From the NCBI RefSeq assembly GCF_029962835.1, contig NC_080581.1, positions 19,544,001-19,608,000 of the forward strand: 64,000 nucleotides of DNA, written 5' to 3'. Below are positions 48,480 to 59,391 of this stretch, in pieces (the stretch's first letter is position 1; every line of letters begins with the position of its first letter). The notes beneath the pieces are model-generated. The model searched no databases. It was not told the origin of the DNA and worked only from the letters and a program-made list of their open reading frames with translations. A program made the translations under genes and the position numbers. Source of the DNA: Magnolia sinica. Lineage: Eukaryota > Streptophyta > Magnoliopsida > Magnoliales > Magnoliaceae.

Positions 48480-50225
48480 ATGAAAGCTATTTTCATACTT
48501 GTTTTGCTGGCTCTCGTCTCCACAGAGGCCACAAGGCACCATCATCGATCACAGCCACACGATCAAGATCAAGAGCTAAGGCGAACCAATCGTGGCCGTC
48601 CATCTTGCGATCCATTCTTCCGGTACCTCTTTGGAAGCTGCGGCCAATGGCCGTTCGCCCGATCCCCTACTAACCCTTTTGCACCGGCGCCGTCGCCCCG
48701 TCGACGCACTCCTCCGGTCCCACCACCCATATTTCCTCTCCCACCTCCGGCGCCGCTTCCGACGCCACCAATTCCCACATTCCCACCACCCATAGTTCCA
48801 TCCCCACCACTCATTCCACCCGTTGTCCCGTCCCCAGCGCCACCAACGGTCCCGATTCCACCACGTGGACCTGTCGTCGTCCCGTCCCCACCAATCATTC
48901 CACCCGTCGTCCCGTCCCCCCCACCACTAGTTCCATCTCCACCACCACCATCCTCACCGCCCCCGCTACTTCCGTCACCACCACCACCACTCATCCCATC
49001 ACCTCCACCACCATCGCCACCGCCACCTCTTGTTCCATCTCCCCCTCCGCCATCATTGCCATTGCCTCCACCACCATTTATATTTCTCCCACCGCCGCCT
49101 CTCGTACCTTCACCACCACCCCCACTAGTCATTACACCACCAGTACTTCCTACATTACCACCACCCACTGTAATTCCGACATCTCCCATCGTACCGATGT
49201 TTTCTCCACCACCATCCGATCCGTTCGATGTTCTCCCACCACCATCCGACCCGTTTGATTTCCTCCCACCACCATCTGATCCAACAATCCCACCCGTTAA
49301 TCCACAACCACTGCCACTTCCCCCACCAATCGTGCCATTACTGCCTCCACCGGCGGACAACATCGATGGGCCAACCCTGCCTCTGCCACCTCCATCGAAT
49401 GATGATACTGATGCGCCCGTTCTACCTCTGCCGCCACCATCCAGCGACGATACAGGTAGCCCGGTGCTGCCGCTGCCATTGCCACCTCCATCAGACGATG
49501 ATACGGTTGGCCCCGCACTGCCATTGCCACCTCCATCAGGTGATGGTATTGTGGGGCCGACGCTGCCGATGCCTCCTCCATCAGATGATGGTACTGGTGG
49601 GCCGACGCTGCCACTGCCACCTCCATCAGATGATGGTATTGTGGGGCCGACGCTGCCACTGCCACCACCATCAGATGATGATACCGGTGGCCCTACACTG
49701 CCATTGCTACCTCCATCAGATGACAGTGGCCCTGCACTGCCATTGCCACCTCCATCAGATGACAGTGGCCCTGCACTGCCATTGCCACCTCCATCAGATG
49801 ATGGTATTGTCAGGCCGACGCTGCCACTGCCACCTCCATCAGACAATGATAGGGATGGCCCTGCACTACCATTGACACCTCCATCAGATGATGGTATTGT
49901 AGGGCCGACACTGCCACTGCCACCACCATCAGATGATGATACTGGTGGCCCTACACTGCCATTGCCGCCTCCATCAGACGATGATACGGGTGGCGTTGCA
50001 CTGCCATTGCCACCTCCACCAGATGATGTTATTGTTAGGCCCACACTACCTCTACCATCCCCAAGTAATGATGGTATTGTCGGGCCGACGCTGCCTCTTC
50101 CGCCTCCATCAGATAATGATATCAACCCACCGTCGCTGCCTCTGCTACCGCCAGCAGACGATGATATCAATCAGCCAACGCCTGTTATGCCTTCCCTTCC
50201 CTTCTCTCCTCCTTTCAAGAACTGA
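48480..50225 (+). CDS. Secreted proline-rich cell-wall-type protein (581 aa, intronless)
   Basis: The frame opens at 48444, but I choose the second ATG (48480) because MKAIFILVLLALVSTEA is then a normal signal peptide; the upstream ATG adds 12 polar residues in front of it. After cleavage comes a short His/Arg-rich part, then a two-cysteine module RPSCDPFFRYLFGSCGQWPF (residues about 41-60), then Pro-rich sequence to the end. The first part (about 70-270) has Pro runs and PSPPP phrases; the second has some 20 repeats of LPLPPPSDD[D/G]xxGPT type. Ser-Pro runs of the extensin SPPPP kind are few, and Tyr is scarce, so it is closer to a proline-rich protein than a cross-linking extensin. Expected location is the cell wall. 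Gene symbol unknown. It is the only whole-looking host gene here. Confidence 0.85.
   Translation: MKAIFILVLLALVSTEATRHHHRSQPHDQDQELRRTNRGRPSCDPFFRYLFGSCGQWPFARSPTNPFAPAPSPRRRTPPVPPPIFPLPPPAPLPTPPIPTFPPPIVPSPPLIPPVVPSPAPPTVPIPPRGPVVVPSPPIIPPVVPSPPPLVPSPPPPSSPPPLLPSPPPPLIPSPPPPSPPPPLVPSPPPPSLPLPPPPFIFLPPPPLVPSPPPPLVITPPVLPTLPPPTVIPTSPIVPMFSPPPSDPFDVLPPPSDPFDFLPPPSDPTIPPVNPQPLPLPPPIVPLLPPPADNIDGPTLPLPPPSNDDTDAPVLPLPPPSSDDTGSPVLPLPLPPPSDDDTVGPALPLPPPSGDGIVGPTLPMPPPSDDGTGGPTLPLPPPSDDGIVGPTLPLPPPSDDDTGGPTLPLLPPSDDSGPALPLPPPSDDSGPALPLPPPSDDGIVRPTLPLPPPSDNDRDGPALPLTPPSDDGIVGPTLPLPPPSDDDTGGPTLPLPPPSDDDTGGVALPLPPPPDDVIVRPTLPLPSPSNDGIVGPTLPLPPPSDNDINPPSLPLLPPADDDINQPTPVMPSLPFSPPFKN
49330..50175 (+). repeat. 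Coding minisatellite in the proline-rich gene
   Basis: Units of 39-54 bp built on CTGCCATTGCCACCTCCATCAGATGATG with a variable GG-T-ATTGTGGGGCCGACG part. Two neighbouring units (49719-49760 and 49761-49796) are almost identical, indicating recent expansion. Confidence 0.88.
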
Positions 50226-50424
50226 AAATTTCTACCTTCTGGTATCACTACAGCAAGTGATACAATGCCCTCAGTTGTATAGGGAAATCTCAGTCGTCCA
50301 ATGAATTGCACCTTTGGCATGTAACATACTTTTGCGCAGAGACTACTCTCATCCAAGCAGATTCTAGTTCCTGTATGACTGAATGTATTGTATCCTTCTC
50401 AATTTCTCTGTCCTTTGGCTAAGA

Positions 50425-50430
50425 AATAAA
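50425..50430 (+). terminator. Polyadenylation signal candidate
   Basis: AATAAA 200 bases after the stop codon of the proline-rich gene, in an AT-rich context. Confidence 0.5.
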
Positions 50431-50902
50431 TGAGGTTGATGTATGGTTCTAGAATGGTTAAATTACAAAGTGTATTTTCATGGTTTTAAGGTGTAATTAT
50501 ACATGATTTTGAGTCTTATAGATGAATTACATTTACCTGTCTTGTGTATATTTACGTTCTTCCTCCCTCTTATTATTATTATTATTATTATTATTATTTT
50601 AAACCGTAAGATGGCATGCTCAACTCAAGCTGAAATGTCATCAATGGGACCTCCACCATCAACCTAACCGTCCAAACCATGTTGCATAATGTGTTAAATC
50701 TTTCTGTAATAGGGTCTATCGATGCCATTTACAAACCCAATTAACAAAATATAAAGTGTCGTCCGGTTGATCCAAACAAGGTAGACAATAAATCAAGCCA
50801 AAATTTTGTTTTTGAACCATGGTTCGAGCAAGATTTTCAAATCCTATTTTGCCAAACTGTATTCGCATGAGACTCGCCACATGCCATGGAGATGTTTTTA
50901 TG
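50431..50902. other. Intergenic stretch with (ATT)n
   Basis: A (TTA)n run of about nine units lies at 50569-50597. Nothing else recognised. Confidence 0.7.
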
Positions 50903-50910
50903 ATTACAAT

Positions 50911-51504
50911 TAGGGGTGTACACGAACTGATCTAGCTCGGTTAGTTGGCTCGACTCGACTCGAAAAAGCTTGATTCAACTCGGTTCAAATCTGAGTTCGA
51001 GCCAAGTTGAGCTGATTTTTTGAGCTCGAAAATGAGTTCGAGCCGAGTTCGAGCTGGCCTCAACTCGACTTGACTCGGATCGAACCCAACTCGGATCAAA
51101 CCAGTTCAGCGACTCGGTTACTTTGATATTGATGTTGCTCACCAAGTGTTTGATGAAATGACTCAACGAAGTGTGGCTGGTGGTAAGGAAGGTATGTATA
51201 TGAAACAACTACCCTTTTTTTCTTCATTTTTATGTTACTTAGAAGGTGTTTGATAAAATATCTGTAAAACCACTGCTGTTATTTTACATACAGTGAGATT
51301 TTGAAGGTGTAGTCCATGTGTTTGTGAAAATGTGGTACATGCGAACTCGGCTCGAACTGGTCTGAGTTGTTGACCGAATCGAGCCGAGCTAGCCAGTCAG
51401 GCTCAAGGACCGAGCCAAGCCAAGTTTGAGCTGGGGTCAGCTAGTGGCCGAGCTGAGTCGAACTGAGGCTAGCTCAACTTGATTTGACTCGGTGAACGCC
51501 CCCA
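50911..51504. mobile_element. 594-bp hAT-type MITE with intact 8-bp target duplication
   Basis: Ends TAGGGGTGTACACG and (reverse complement) TGGGGGCGTTCACC. The flanks are ATTACAAT on both sides (50903-50910, 51505-51512). Interior rich in GACTCGACTCG and GAGCCGAGTTCGAG motifs. No transposase. Same family style as 63185-63616. Confidence 0.9.
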
Positions 51505-51512
51505 ATTACAAT

Positions 51513-52009
51513 TGAAATGAAAATTTTATAAGTTAAAAGACCAGTCATACTTTATATATATATAGGTCAGAATGTTGGGTATACTCCATGAAATGAGCAT
51601 ATATGTCAAATGGATGTTGAGACAAATGAGTGAAAAGACAAGGAACTATAGAATTAGAAATGGATATGTTTAAGGAAATTTAGAAGTAACACTAATGTAT
51701 AATAAGACAAGTAAAGGTAGACTTTAATCAGAGGGCCTGAACTGGTATAATTAGAAGCTTCAAAAGGACAAGGGAAAGGCTCAACAGGATGTGAATGGAG
51801 GTAATAAAAAGATACTTGATAACCTATAGTCTAAGGGCATTTGTTAAATCTAAAATCAAAAGTCCGAATACGAAATCTAAATCTGAAATCTGAAGTCGAA
51901 AAACTAATGGTGAATCTAGAATAATTTGTTTATTAACTAATGTCTGAAATGTTTGAAATATATTAATTTGACACATTTACCCATATGAAACAATTGTGAT
52001 TGAATCCCT
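51513..52009. other. Intergenic stretch
   Basis: AT-rich. 51560-51800 has purine-rich phrases (AAATGGATGTTGAGACAAATGAG) that loosely recall a LINE RT end, but no domain can be supported. Confidence 0.4.
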
Positions 52010-52700
52010 ATCTTAAAAAACTCCATGAATTTCACCGAAATGTTTATTTGTTATCTAACATATTGAAAAGGTCAAAAACAGCTAGATGAAAAGATGACAC
52101 AAATATCAACATGATATTTATTTTTCCCTTCAATCCAGGTCTGTATGACCTAATCAACAAGTTTGAAGTCAAATAAACATTACAGTGGTCACTAAGAGAC
52201 TTTTTATGGTGGGCGCTTAATCACTATTGTTTTCTTTTGTTGTGATCTACTTGATATTTATATACAACTCATTTTTTATATCAATGATCTATTAAATGAT
52301 TTGGAAAATGGATTAATGATGTAGATGAAACACATACATCATGGTGGGCCCACAGAGCACCGACCACTAGCCACCCGGCTAGTGGTACTATCACTGGCCA
52401 AACCACGTCCCTAGGTGTGAGCCAGATTTCATGGGAAAGCCTTTCCCAGGAAGTCCACCGCTAGAAATCTAAGTGAGCCCCATTGTGATGTTTGTATGAA
52501 ATCCACCATGTCCATCCGTTTTATGAGATCATTTTAGGACATAGTGCTAAAAATGAGCCATATTCAGTACTCAAATGGGCCGAAATTGTGAGGATTGGAC
52601 ACCCATAATTAAAATATTTATGGGGCCACATGAGTTTTCAATCATGCTAATATTTGCAGTTTGAGTTCATCTCACTAGAATGACAGTATGAGAGTATGAA
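52010..52700. mobile_element. Member of the GGGCCCACC foldback family
   Basis: Shares ordered landmarks with 19960-20540: GTGATCTACTTGA, ATTTTTTATATCA, ATGGATTAATGATGTAGATGAAAC, ACATCATGGTGGGCCCACAGAGCAC and GACCACTAGCCA. Outer ends not defined. Confidence 0.65.
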
Positions 52701-52987
52701 TTTTGGTTTTTGTGAAATTGTGTTGGAAGCTATGAAGTCTAATCATGGGAGAAAACTTAACAAGTAATGTGCAAGGAAAGTTGTCCATGTAGGTTTTTAT
52801 TATTGGGAGGAGAACTAGGTGTCGATGCTAGATTGCGCTCACAAGTGTTTTTTCGAGCTTTTGTGTGTGTTTGTAACTTGGGATACTGTATGTTTGATTT
52901 ACAGTCATCGCTAGCTAATTACTCATATTTTCATCATCGAGTAAACCTTATAGAAAACTTAAGAGAATGAATTGGAAGCGATTTCCT

Positions 52988-54100
52988 ATCACGCCCCAGT
53001 TTGCATAATCCAAGTCTATTACTCATTTTCTGAAATCCCTGAGTATTAATCTTTAAAGATCGTCTAAATTTCAAACATATTTCTTTTTATCATTTTTCAA
53101 GAGTAAACATTTCAACAAAAGAGAAATAAATAAAACATAAAGGAAAATTTGCACACACATTTAAAATATACGAGCGGTTGCCCACATGGCTTGTACAAAC
53201 CAATGTTTCATTACTAACAATTACGAGAATGAAACAATTTAATACATGAAAGAGAATAAAATGCAGCTAGACTTGAGCTGCAAGATTGCGCAACTTCTTT
53301 TGAGTGTAAATACAGCCATACATCCCTAATATCTATGTTATGCTCCTTATTAATATGAACATCAAGTATCTTTCAAATCATCTGTATCATCTATATAGTT
53401 GTGTATTCAAGCATGAGTAGCTAGCTCGTTGGAAATTTTCCTTAATATTTCACACCACCGCATTAGTTGAGTATAGTTTAAACAATAAAACATACAAAAC
53501 AATCTACGATACAATATTATTAAAATGCATGAATACATGAATGCGCATTAGTCTGAAGATGCTCACATCCAAGTGGCTTTTGGGAAAAACTTATGAATAG
53601 TGCGAAACCCACATACAAGTCGCTAGTCACCAACGAAAATACACAAAGTACGTGCTAAAAGTGATTAGCTTATACAAATTAGGTCGACTGTTAGTAGTAT
53701 GGGGGCTAGCGAAGCATACCGTGACAGATGATACGTGTTACATCATTCAAAATTAGAAACCCGTTATCACCTATATGTCATGCATATATGATTAACCCAA
53801 TCGTTATTATTGAAATTGTGAACAACCATTTTAAGAAAGCTCAAAGGTCACTCACTATGAGGGACTCGTCACCTAGCATAAGCCGACAGATCGGACGTAT
53901 TGTTCATACCACCATCCCCGACTCACGAGACTTCAATACTAGGATGTTTAATGGTAACCTCATCACCTAGTGACCAATTATACTTCAACAAAGTGAAACT
54001 TAACATCGCGAGGTTATACGAAAATAATTCATCAAAGCCATGTAGGGTAAATATTTTATCAAAGCTATATAGGGTAAATATTCCATCAAAGTCATACATG
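52988..54100 (+). mobile_element. Del/Tekay-like LTR relic
   Basis: Starts TATCACGCCCCAGTTT, one base off the TGTCACGCCCC start seen at 13773. Its part at 53850-53960 (GGGACTCGTCACC-TAGCATAAGC-CGACAGATCGGAC, then CCGACTCACGAG) parallels 23550-23625 in the LTR at 22642. A short threefold repeat TTATCAAAGCYATRTAGGGTAAATA lies at 54010-54120. Right end uncertain; no coding part. Confidence 0.55.
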
Positions 54101-54352
54101 GCAAATAGTTCATCAAAGGATGCCATAAAAAAATGAATTATCCCAAAAAGCCACATAAGTACAAATGATACACAAGATGGTAAGTCTACAACAAAATTCC
54201 ATTTAATTCATTAGACAAAAATGGCCACTAGTTCGATGGTCTATTGTAATCACAATCAATCAATTTTACATCCCAAATATGAATGTGTGTGTGTGTGTGT
54301 TTGTGTGGAGTTTTCTACTAATTGATATGGTAATTCAAGCTTTGTAAACAAT

Positions 54353-54840
54353 CACTACCAAAAAAAGGTAAAGGATACAGATCACGTTAGTTTTTGGCTA
54401 TGGATATAAATCGTACTATATATACTACGGTTTTAATCTGTAGCTAAAAAGTTGACACACCATTAACAATTACCGGTGTTGTAAGAGGCTTTATAGGGCT
54501 TTTAAAAAAAATATATGTGTCCTACCTAAGCCTTACATCTATTTCAAAATATTACTTTAGAGCATGAAATAAAAAATCAGCTAGATCGAAGGCTCAATTA
54601 AACCACACGGTAGGAAACATGGAGATTAAATCACATTGTCTTCTTATGGTGTGGTCCACTTGAGCCTTCAATCTACCGTAAGTTTGGGTTAATAAATTAA
54701 AATAATTTAATAAAATTAATTGTTGGAATGAGTAAAAAAATACATCATGGTGGGCCCCACGGAGCCCATATTAGGACCGTCAATAGTCCGTCTTAAGAAC
54801 TAACGCCCAAATTTGGTCGCGCGCTCAAAACAGAGTCATT
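54353..54840 (+). repeat. Terminal segment shared with CACTA A
   Basis: Inverse counterpart of 44775-45260; homology ends after GCGCGCTCAAAACAGAG. Confidence 0.93.
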
Positions 54841-55201
54841 TCCCAATCCTCTCTCCCTCCCGATCTCTGCTCCATCACTCTCATTCTCCTCCCTCTCTCT
54901 CCAATGCATCTCTGCCGTCTCTTCTATCTCTCTCTATTGCAGCAGTCGTGAAGCTCCTACCCGAAGAAACTTCTTGTTTTAAACACGAATGTGGACAGTA
55001 ATCGAGATCTGATCTTGTGATGTTCAGTTAGGGTTCACTGATTTTGATAATTATTCTTGATACTGTTAATAGATTTTGGATTTTGTAGATCTGTTCATTT
55101 GTATCAGATTCTCTTTTATCTTTGCAATTTCTTGAGTCTATGTTAATCTTTTCTTTTGTAAATTGGGTTTTACAAGTTAGTGATTTGGGGAATCTGATCA
55201 G

Positions 55202-55298
55202 ATTCTATGCTCAATGGCACTCGTGTTTGCTCCCCTACTATTCGTTTGATCAGTTCATACACAAGGTGGAACAAGTAGGTGCCGCCAAATGTGTACAG
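55202..55298 (+). pseudogene. Captured exon of an unidentified gene (weakly TIPIN/Swi3-like)
   Basis: Acceptor GATCAG and donor ACAG-GTAAGC bound a 97-bp block coding FYAQWHSCLLPYYSFDQF, then IHKVEQVGAAKCVQ. A possible next exon starts at 55402 (after CTGTTAG) with DIVKEASTGKDAM. The FDxFIxKVExxG pattern loosely recalls the Swi3/TIPIN replication-fork protein domain; I hold this only as a hint. Confidence 0.45.
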
Positions 55299-56711
55299 GT
55301 AAGCCGCTTCGAATGTTAGGTCTTGCACATCTTTGCTCCGCACACATGTGCTGTAAGCTGTGTTAGTTAGGATTTTACTCAGATCAACTTTCCTCTGTTA
55401 GGACATTGTAAAGGAAGCTAGTACAGGGAAAGATGCAATGGACAGGCCATGTATCTTGGTCCAGAGGCTTAGGTTCTGTATTGAGCTGAAAAGGACAAAA
55501 TCTTGGCTTATCTCTCTTCACTGAAATTGGGCTAGTCCACTCTTCGGCTCCTGTTTATTTGACTGGCCATATTTTTCAAATGATCAGTCACAGTTATACA
55601 GGCACGATTGAATTCCTGTGTTTTTCTGATATCAAGATTTATAGATCCTTAACCTAGGCATTATGACCATGAAAGCCTGTTAGCTGATGATTTTGATAGA
55701 GGTCAGCTATTACAAATGATGTTATTTTGATAGAGTTACTCATTTGAAATGTTTCTGCTCATTTGAAAGATCATATGCATGGCAGTAGTTTGTTTTTTTG
55801 CCAATGAAAATATTCTTGTATTGATGTTCTAGTATATGCATATGGTGAAGCAGGACCAATTTCTGCTCATTTGAAATTTCTTGCAAGAGATGGCATGCAA
55901 CTATGTTAAGTTTCAGCTTCTTTGATATTTCCTGCAAGAGAAAGCTAACAACTATTGAGTGTGAAATGTTCTAGTAAGCCAGGGGTTCTGGGTGGTCAGA
56001 TTTTCTACGAGCAGGGCCTTAATCTTCTAAGCTTTTGGTTCGTTTGTTGTTTAGTTAGTTTGCTAGCAGGGCCAGTTTTTGTCGTTCCTGGTGAAGTATG
56101 CAAGTTGTCTCCATCCTTGTTGGAGCCTTTCATGTGGTCTATTTGCTTATTTGCCCAAGCTTCTTCAAGTTTTGTCTCTCTCAAATTTCTGTCGTTCAAG
56201 TTGGATTGGAGCATCAGTTTTAAGGTGTTCTTTTCTCAGAATATAGGATGGTAATTTTGGATTGGTAAAAATATTAACCAAGATTGCAATGGTCCATATT
56301 TCAGATTGCATGACCCGGAATGGAAAATGTATTGGGGTTGGCAAATTTTGGTAAACATCATTGACAACAAAATGATGCCTTGCCTATTAATGCAATGCCT
56401 AAATTGAAAAAACTTAATAATTTTTGTGGCAAATAACGTCTTGGTCCTATTGTTATTCTAAATGTTATTTCAGCAACTCTTAAAGGATCTTCCGATCTGG
56501 TTAAGTGAGTTCTGGTTTTATGGGATTCTGTTGAGTTGTTAAATGAGGTTGGGGATTAGCTACAACCTTTTGGAGGCCTATTGCTGTTCTAAATGTTATT
56601 TCAACAACTCTTAAAGGCAGTTCTTTGGTTTTGATGGAGACCTGTTTATGCCGTTTGGAGGCTATCTGAAGAGGAACATTTAATTTGACAAACATTAAGC
56701 TATATTTTGTA

Positions 56712-56810
56712 GGATGTGCAAGCATGTAGGAGAATTTGAATCGAATTTTCTGTCTGACCTTGAGGGAGGCCAATTGCCAATAAAAGACTCCCATGATGGT
56801 TTGGAAGGTA
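56712..56810 (+). pseudogene. Exon-like block, parent unknown
   Basis: After a TTTTGTAG acceptor, an open block codes CKHVGEFESNFLSDLEGGQ, then LPIKDSHDGLEG, followed by GTAAAG. The acidic peptide shows no family I recognise. Confidence 0.3.
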
Positions 56811-58678
56811 AAGTTGGAGGACAACAATTTGAAAACTCTTCTTGGGACATTCAGTCATTTTTTGAGGTTGACCATATCGGTATTGTTAGCTTGCAAGATA
56901 CTTCATATATTAGTTATAGTTTGAAACACAACTAATCTGTGTTAAGTTTCAGGTGAATTATGGATGAATTTGGATGGTGACCTTTCTCCCATATGTCTGA
57001 ATATCTTGCCATTACTTTCCTCTTCCTCACAATTGTAATGTTTTCATGTCTTTATTGCTTAACTACATTATATCATTTGTCTGAAATTTATATTCTCATG
57101 GCAAGCAGTTCCTGACATAGCATGTGTTGGTACAGGTCTTCATCCTCCTTTTTTATTCTTCCTGCTAACTTTCTATTACTCTCTACTGTGAGTCCTTGAT
57201 CTCATTGAACTCTTTTACAGTACTTACAATCAGAATTATGATCGGCAGATCATGGTTGGCAGCTATTCTTTTTCATGTCTATGAAAGGTTTGTTATGACT
57301 TATAAACTATGTTCGAAGATTTCAGGCTGAATTGAGAAAACCACTCTTTTATATTAGATAAATGGCATTGATTCAATCATCCACTCAGCCAACACTTTAT
57401 CCAATCCTTTTTCTCTTCTCATTATAGTGCCAGGTTCCCTACTTTGGTGGGCTAGGAATGTGATGTTAGGTTCAGTCTTGGGAGCGGCATTTTTTTTCCC
57501 TCTTGGTAATATTCTTATTCTCATTTATTTATTGAATGAGTCAAAAGCTTACCGTTCGTTGCTTCCAAATATAAATTGGCACTGCTATGTTAATTTACAC
57601 AAATACGACTTTTGTATTTTTCATGGAAGATATTGTGTGCACATTGTATACTAGGAGACTGCACGTCTCTTGCCATCTGATAGCAGATAGGAGGAATCTT
57701 AACATGCATTTCCAAATAGGTGTTTAAAATTTCACATTTTGTGAACCGCGTGAGATTCCCATGAATTGTCTTTTATCAGTCGAAGTTGCGCTCTTTATAT
57801 GAAAACCAAAAAAAAAAAACAGAGAATATGGAGAAAGCTAATCCTCTCATTTTTATTTTTATTTTTTTCTCTTTAGAAAATGATTTTTTGCTGAAACAGG
57901 TATGTGATCGAGTGATTGTGATGTGGTTTTCGTCATCTTTGAATGATAAGTTGTGCAATTATCAACAGCTATCAGCTGAGTTTTGTTTTTGCTCTTTCAT
58001 TGGGAGAGTTTGGAGAGCGAGAAGAGGACCCCATCATCATCTAGCATGGGGCTTTTTGGATTGACATAAGGTGGCAACCATCAGAAACCATCTTCCTAGC
58101 AGATTGGTGGTTCATTCTACATCAGATTGAATGCTTCTTCTTGAAAGGTATGTAGAGCGTTCTCTTGCATAAAATTTCAATTTTTGGTTTCTCTATATTT
58201 TCAGTGATGATTTTGAACTCTTTTCTACTATGTAATCTATTAATATGCTTTTTGAATTCCTTGATTTAGTATTTTACTATGTGTATTATGATAAAACCTT
58301 AGTTCTCTAGTTAAAGTCATGTCTTGTCTCCATATTCTTCCTTTAATTTAGAGGACATTTTGGTCAAAACAAGGGCAATGAGGAGACAAGCATTGTGCCA
58401 TACTCCAATGCCCAAGTTTCTTAACTTCTACCTTGGGTTTGATTTGGGCTTAAATGCTTTCTCTGTTGACAGATCCTGTAACATTATCATATCAGACTCA
58501 TCATTGGGCTCTTTAAAAAAAAAAAAATCATGGGTGGGCTGACAATAACAAGTTATTTGATTTCTCCTTTACAATGTTGAATCATGCCTTTGTTTCTAGC
58601 AGATTCCCCAGTTCTCTACTTGGCATTTGTGACATGTGCAATATTCAAAGTACTGCATTATATGGCCTTCCATTGCAG

Positions 58679-58810
58679 GTTCTAGTTCATGGTTGGACAA
58701 AGGCGACGGAGCATTTGAAACAATACTGCTCAAAAAATGTTTGCCCTCATGTATATGCTTCCCAGATCGAAGAGACAATCGACGTCAAATCGAATCTGTG
58801 TGCCTATAAG
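58679..58810 (+). pseudogene. Captured exon of an unidentified gene (44 codons)
   Basis: Strong acceptor CCATTGCAG and donor CTATAAG-GTATCA bound a 132-bp in-frame block: VLVHGWTKATEHLKQYC, SKNVCPHVYASQIEETID and VKSNLCAYK. It keeps an open frame and both splice signals, so it was captured recently or is conserved. I do not recognise the parent. Confidence 0.55.
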
Positions 58811-59184
58811 GTATCAATAGGAATGTCCTTAAGTTTTTTATGGACAAGCAATGGTTGAATATGCATTCTTTTTTTTTTCTTTTTTTTGTCATGAAGGTCC
58901 TTTTCCTTGAACTCAAGAAAGAATTGAACTTATTTTTATTCTTGGAAACTGGATGTAGCGTTCTTTTACTGCGATATAGATGGGATTTCCCTTTAATTGC
59001 ACTGTGACATGACTGTACATGTTGGAGGTAAAAGAACCCATGGAAGATATCTACTGTTGAGGCAGAGGTTTGAGGTTAGTTTCTATTCTAGAGAGCATTG
59101 GGTTGGATCGTTGCCTGTAGGAGACCTCACAAAACTAATACCTGTTTGGTTTCAATATAGTTTCCAGGGGTCCAAGCCATTCCT

Positions 59185-59391
59185 TTAGAAGAGCAAGCCT
59201 TGCAACCTATAAAACCAGTTGAATTTAGTAGGCAATAGACGCAGCTGCCTAAATTGACAACGAATGAGAAATTGCAAAACCACAGGTCCTCTCCTGTTCC
59301 AGTGCTAGACGCTAACATAGAAGATCCGAGCAAGATCGCCTCTACAATGATTGATCTCAACTGATTCATGGGCAGCCTTCAAATACACAGG
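59185..59391 (+). pseudogene. Exon-like block with stops, parent unknown
   Basis: Reads [19 protein letters not shown], then after a stop PVLDANIEDPSKIASTMIDLN, another stop, and SLQIHR before a GTGTGC donor-like site. Codon use looks gene-derived, but the frame is broken. Confidence 0.35.

Noticed and set aside
49228-49875. His/Cys-rich frame of 215 codons inside the proline-rich gene
   Set aside because: It is the +1 shadow of CCA/CCT-rich repeats, not a metal-binding protein.
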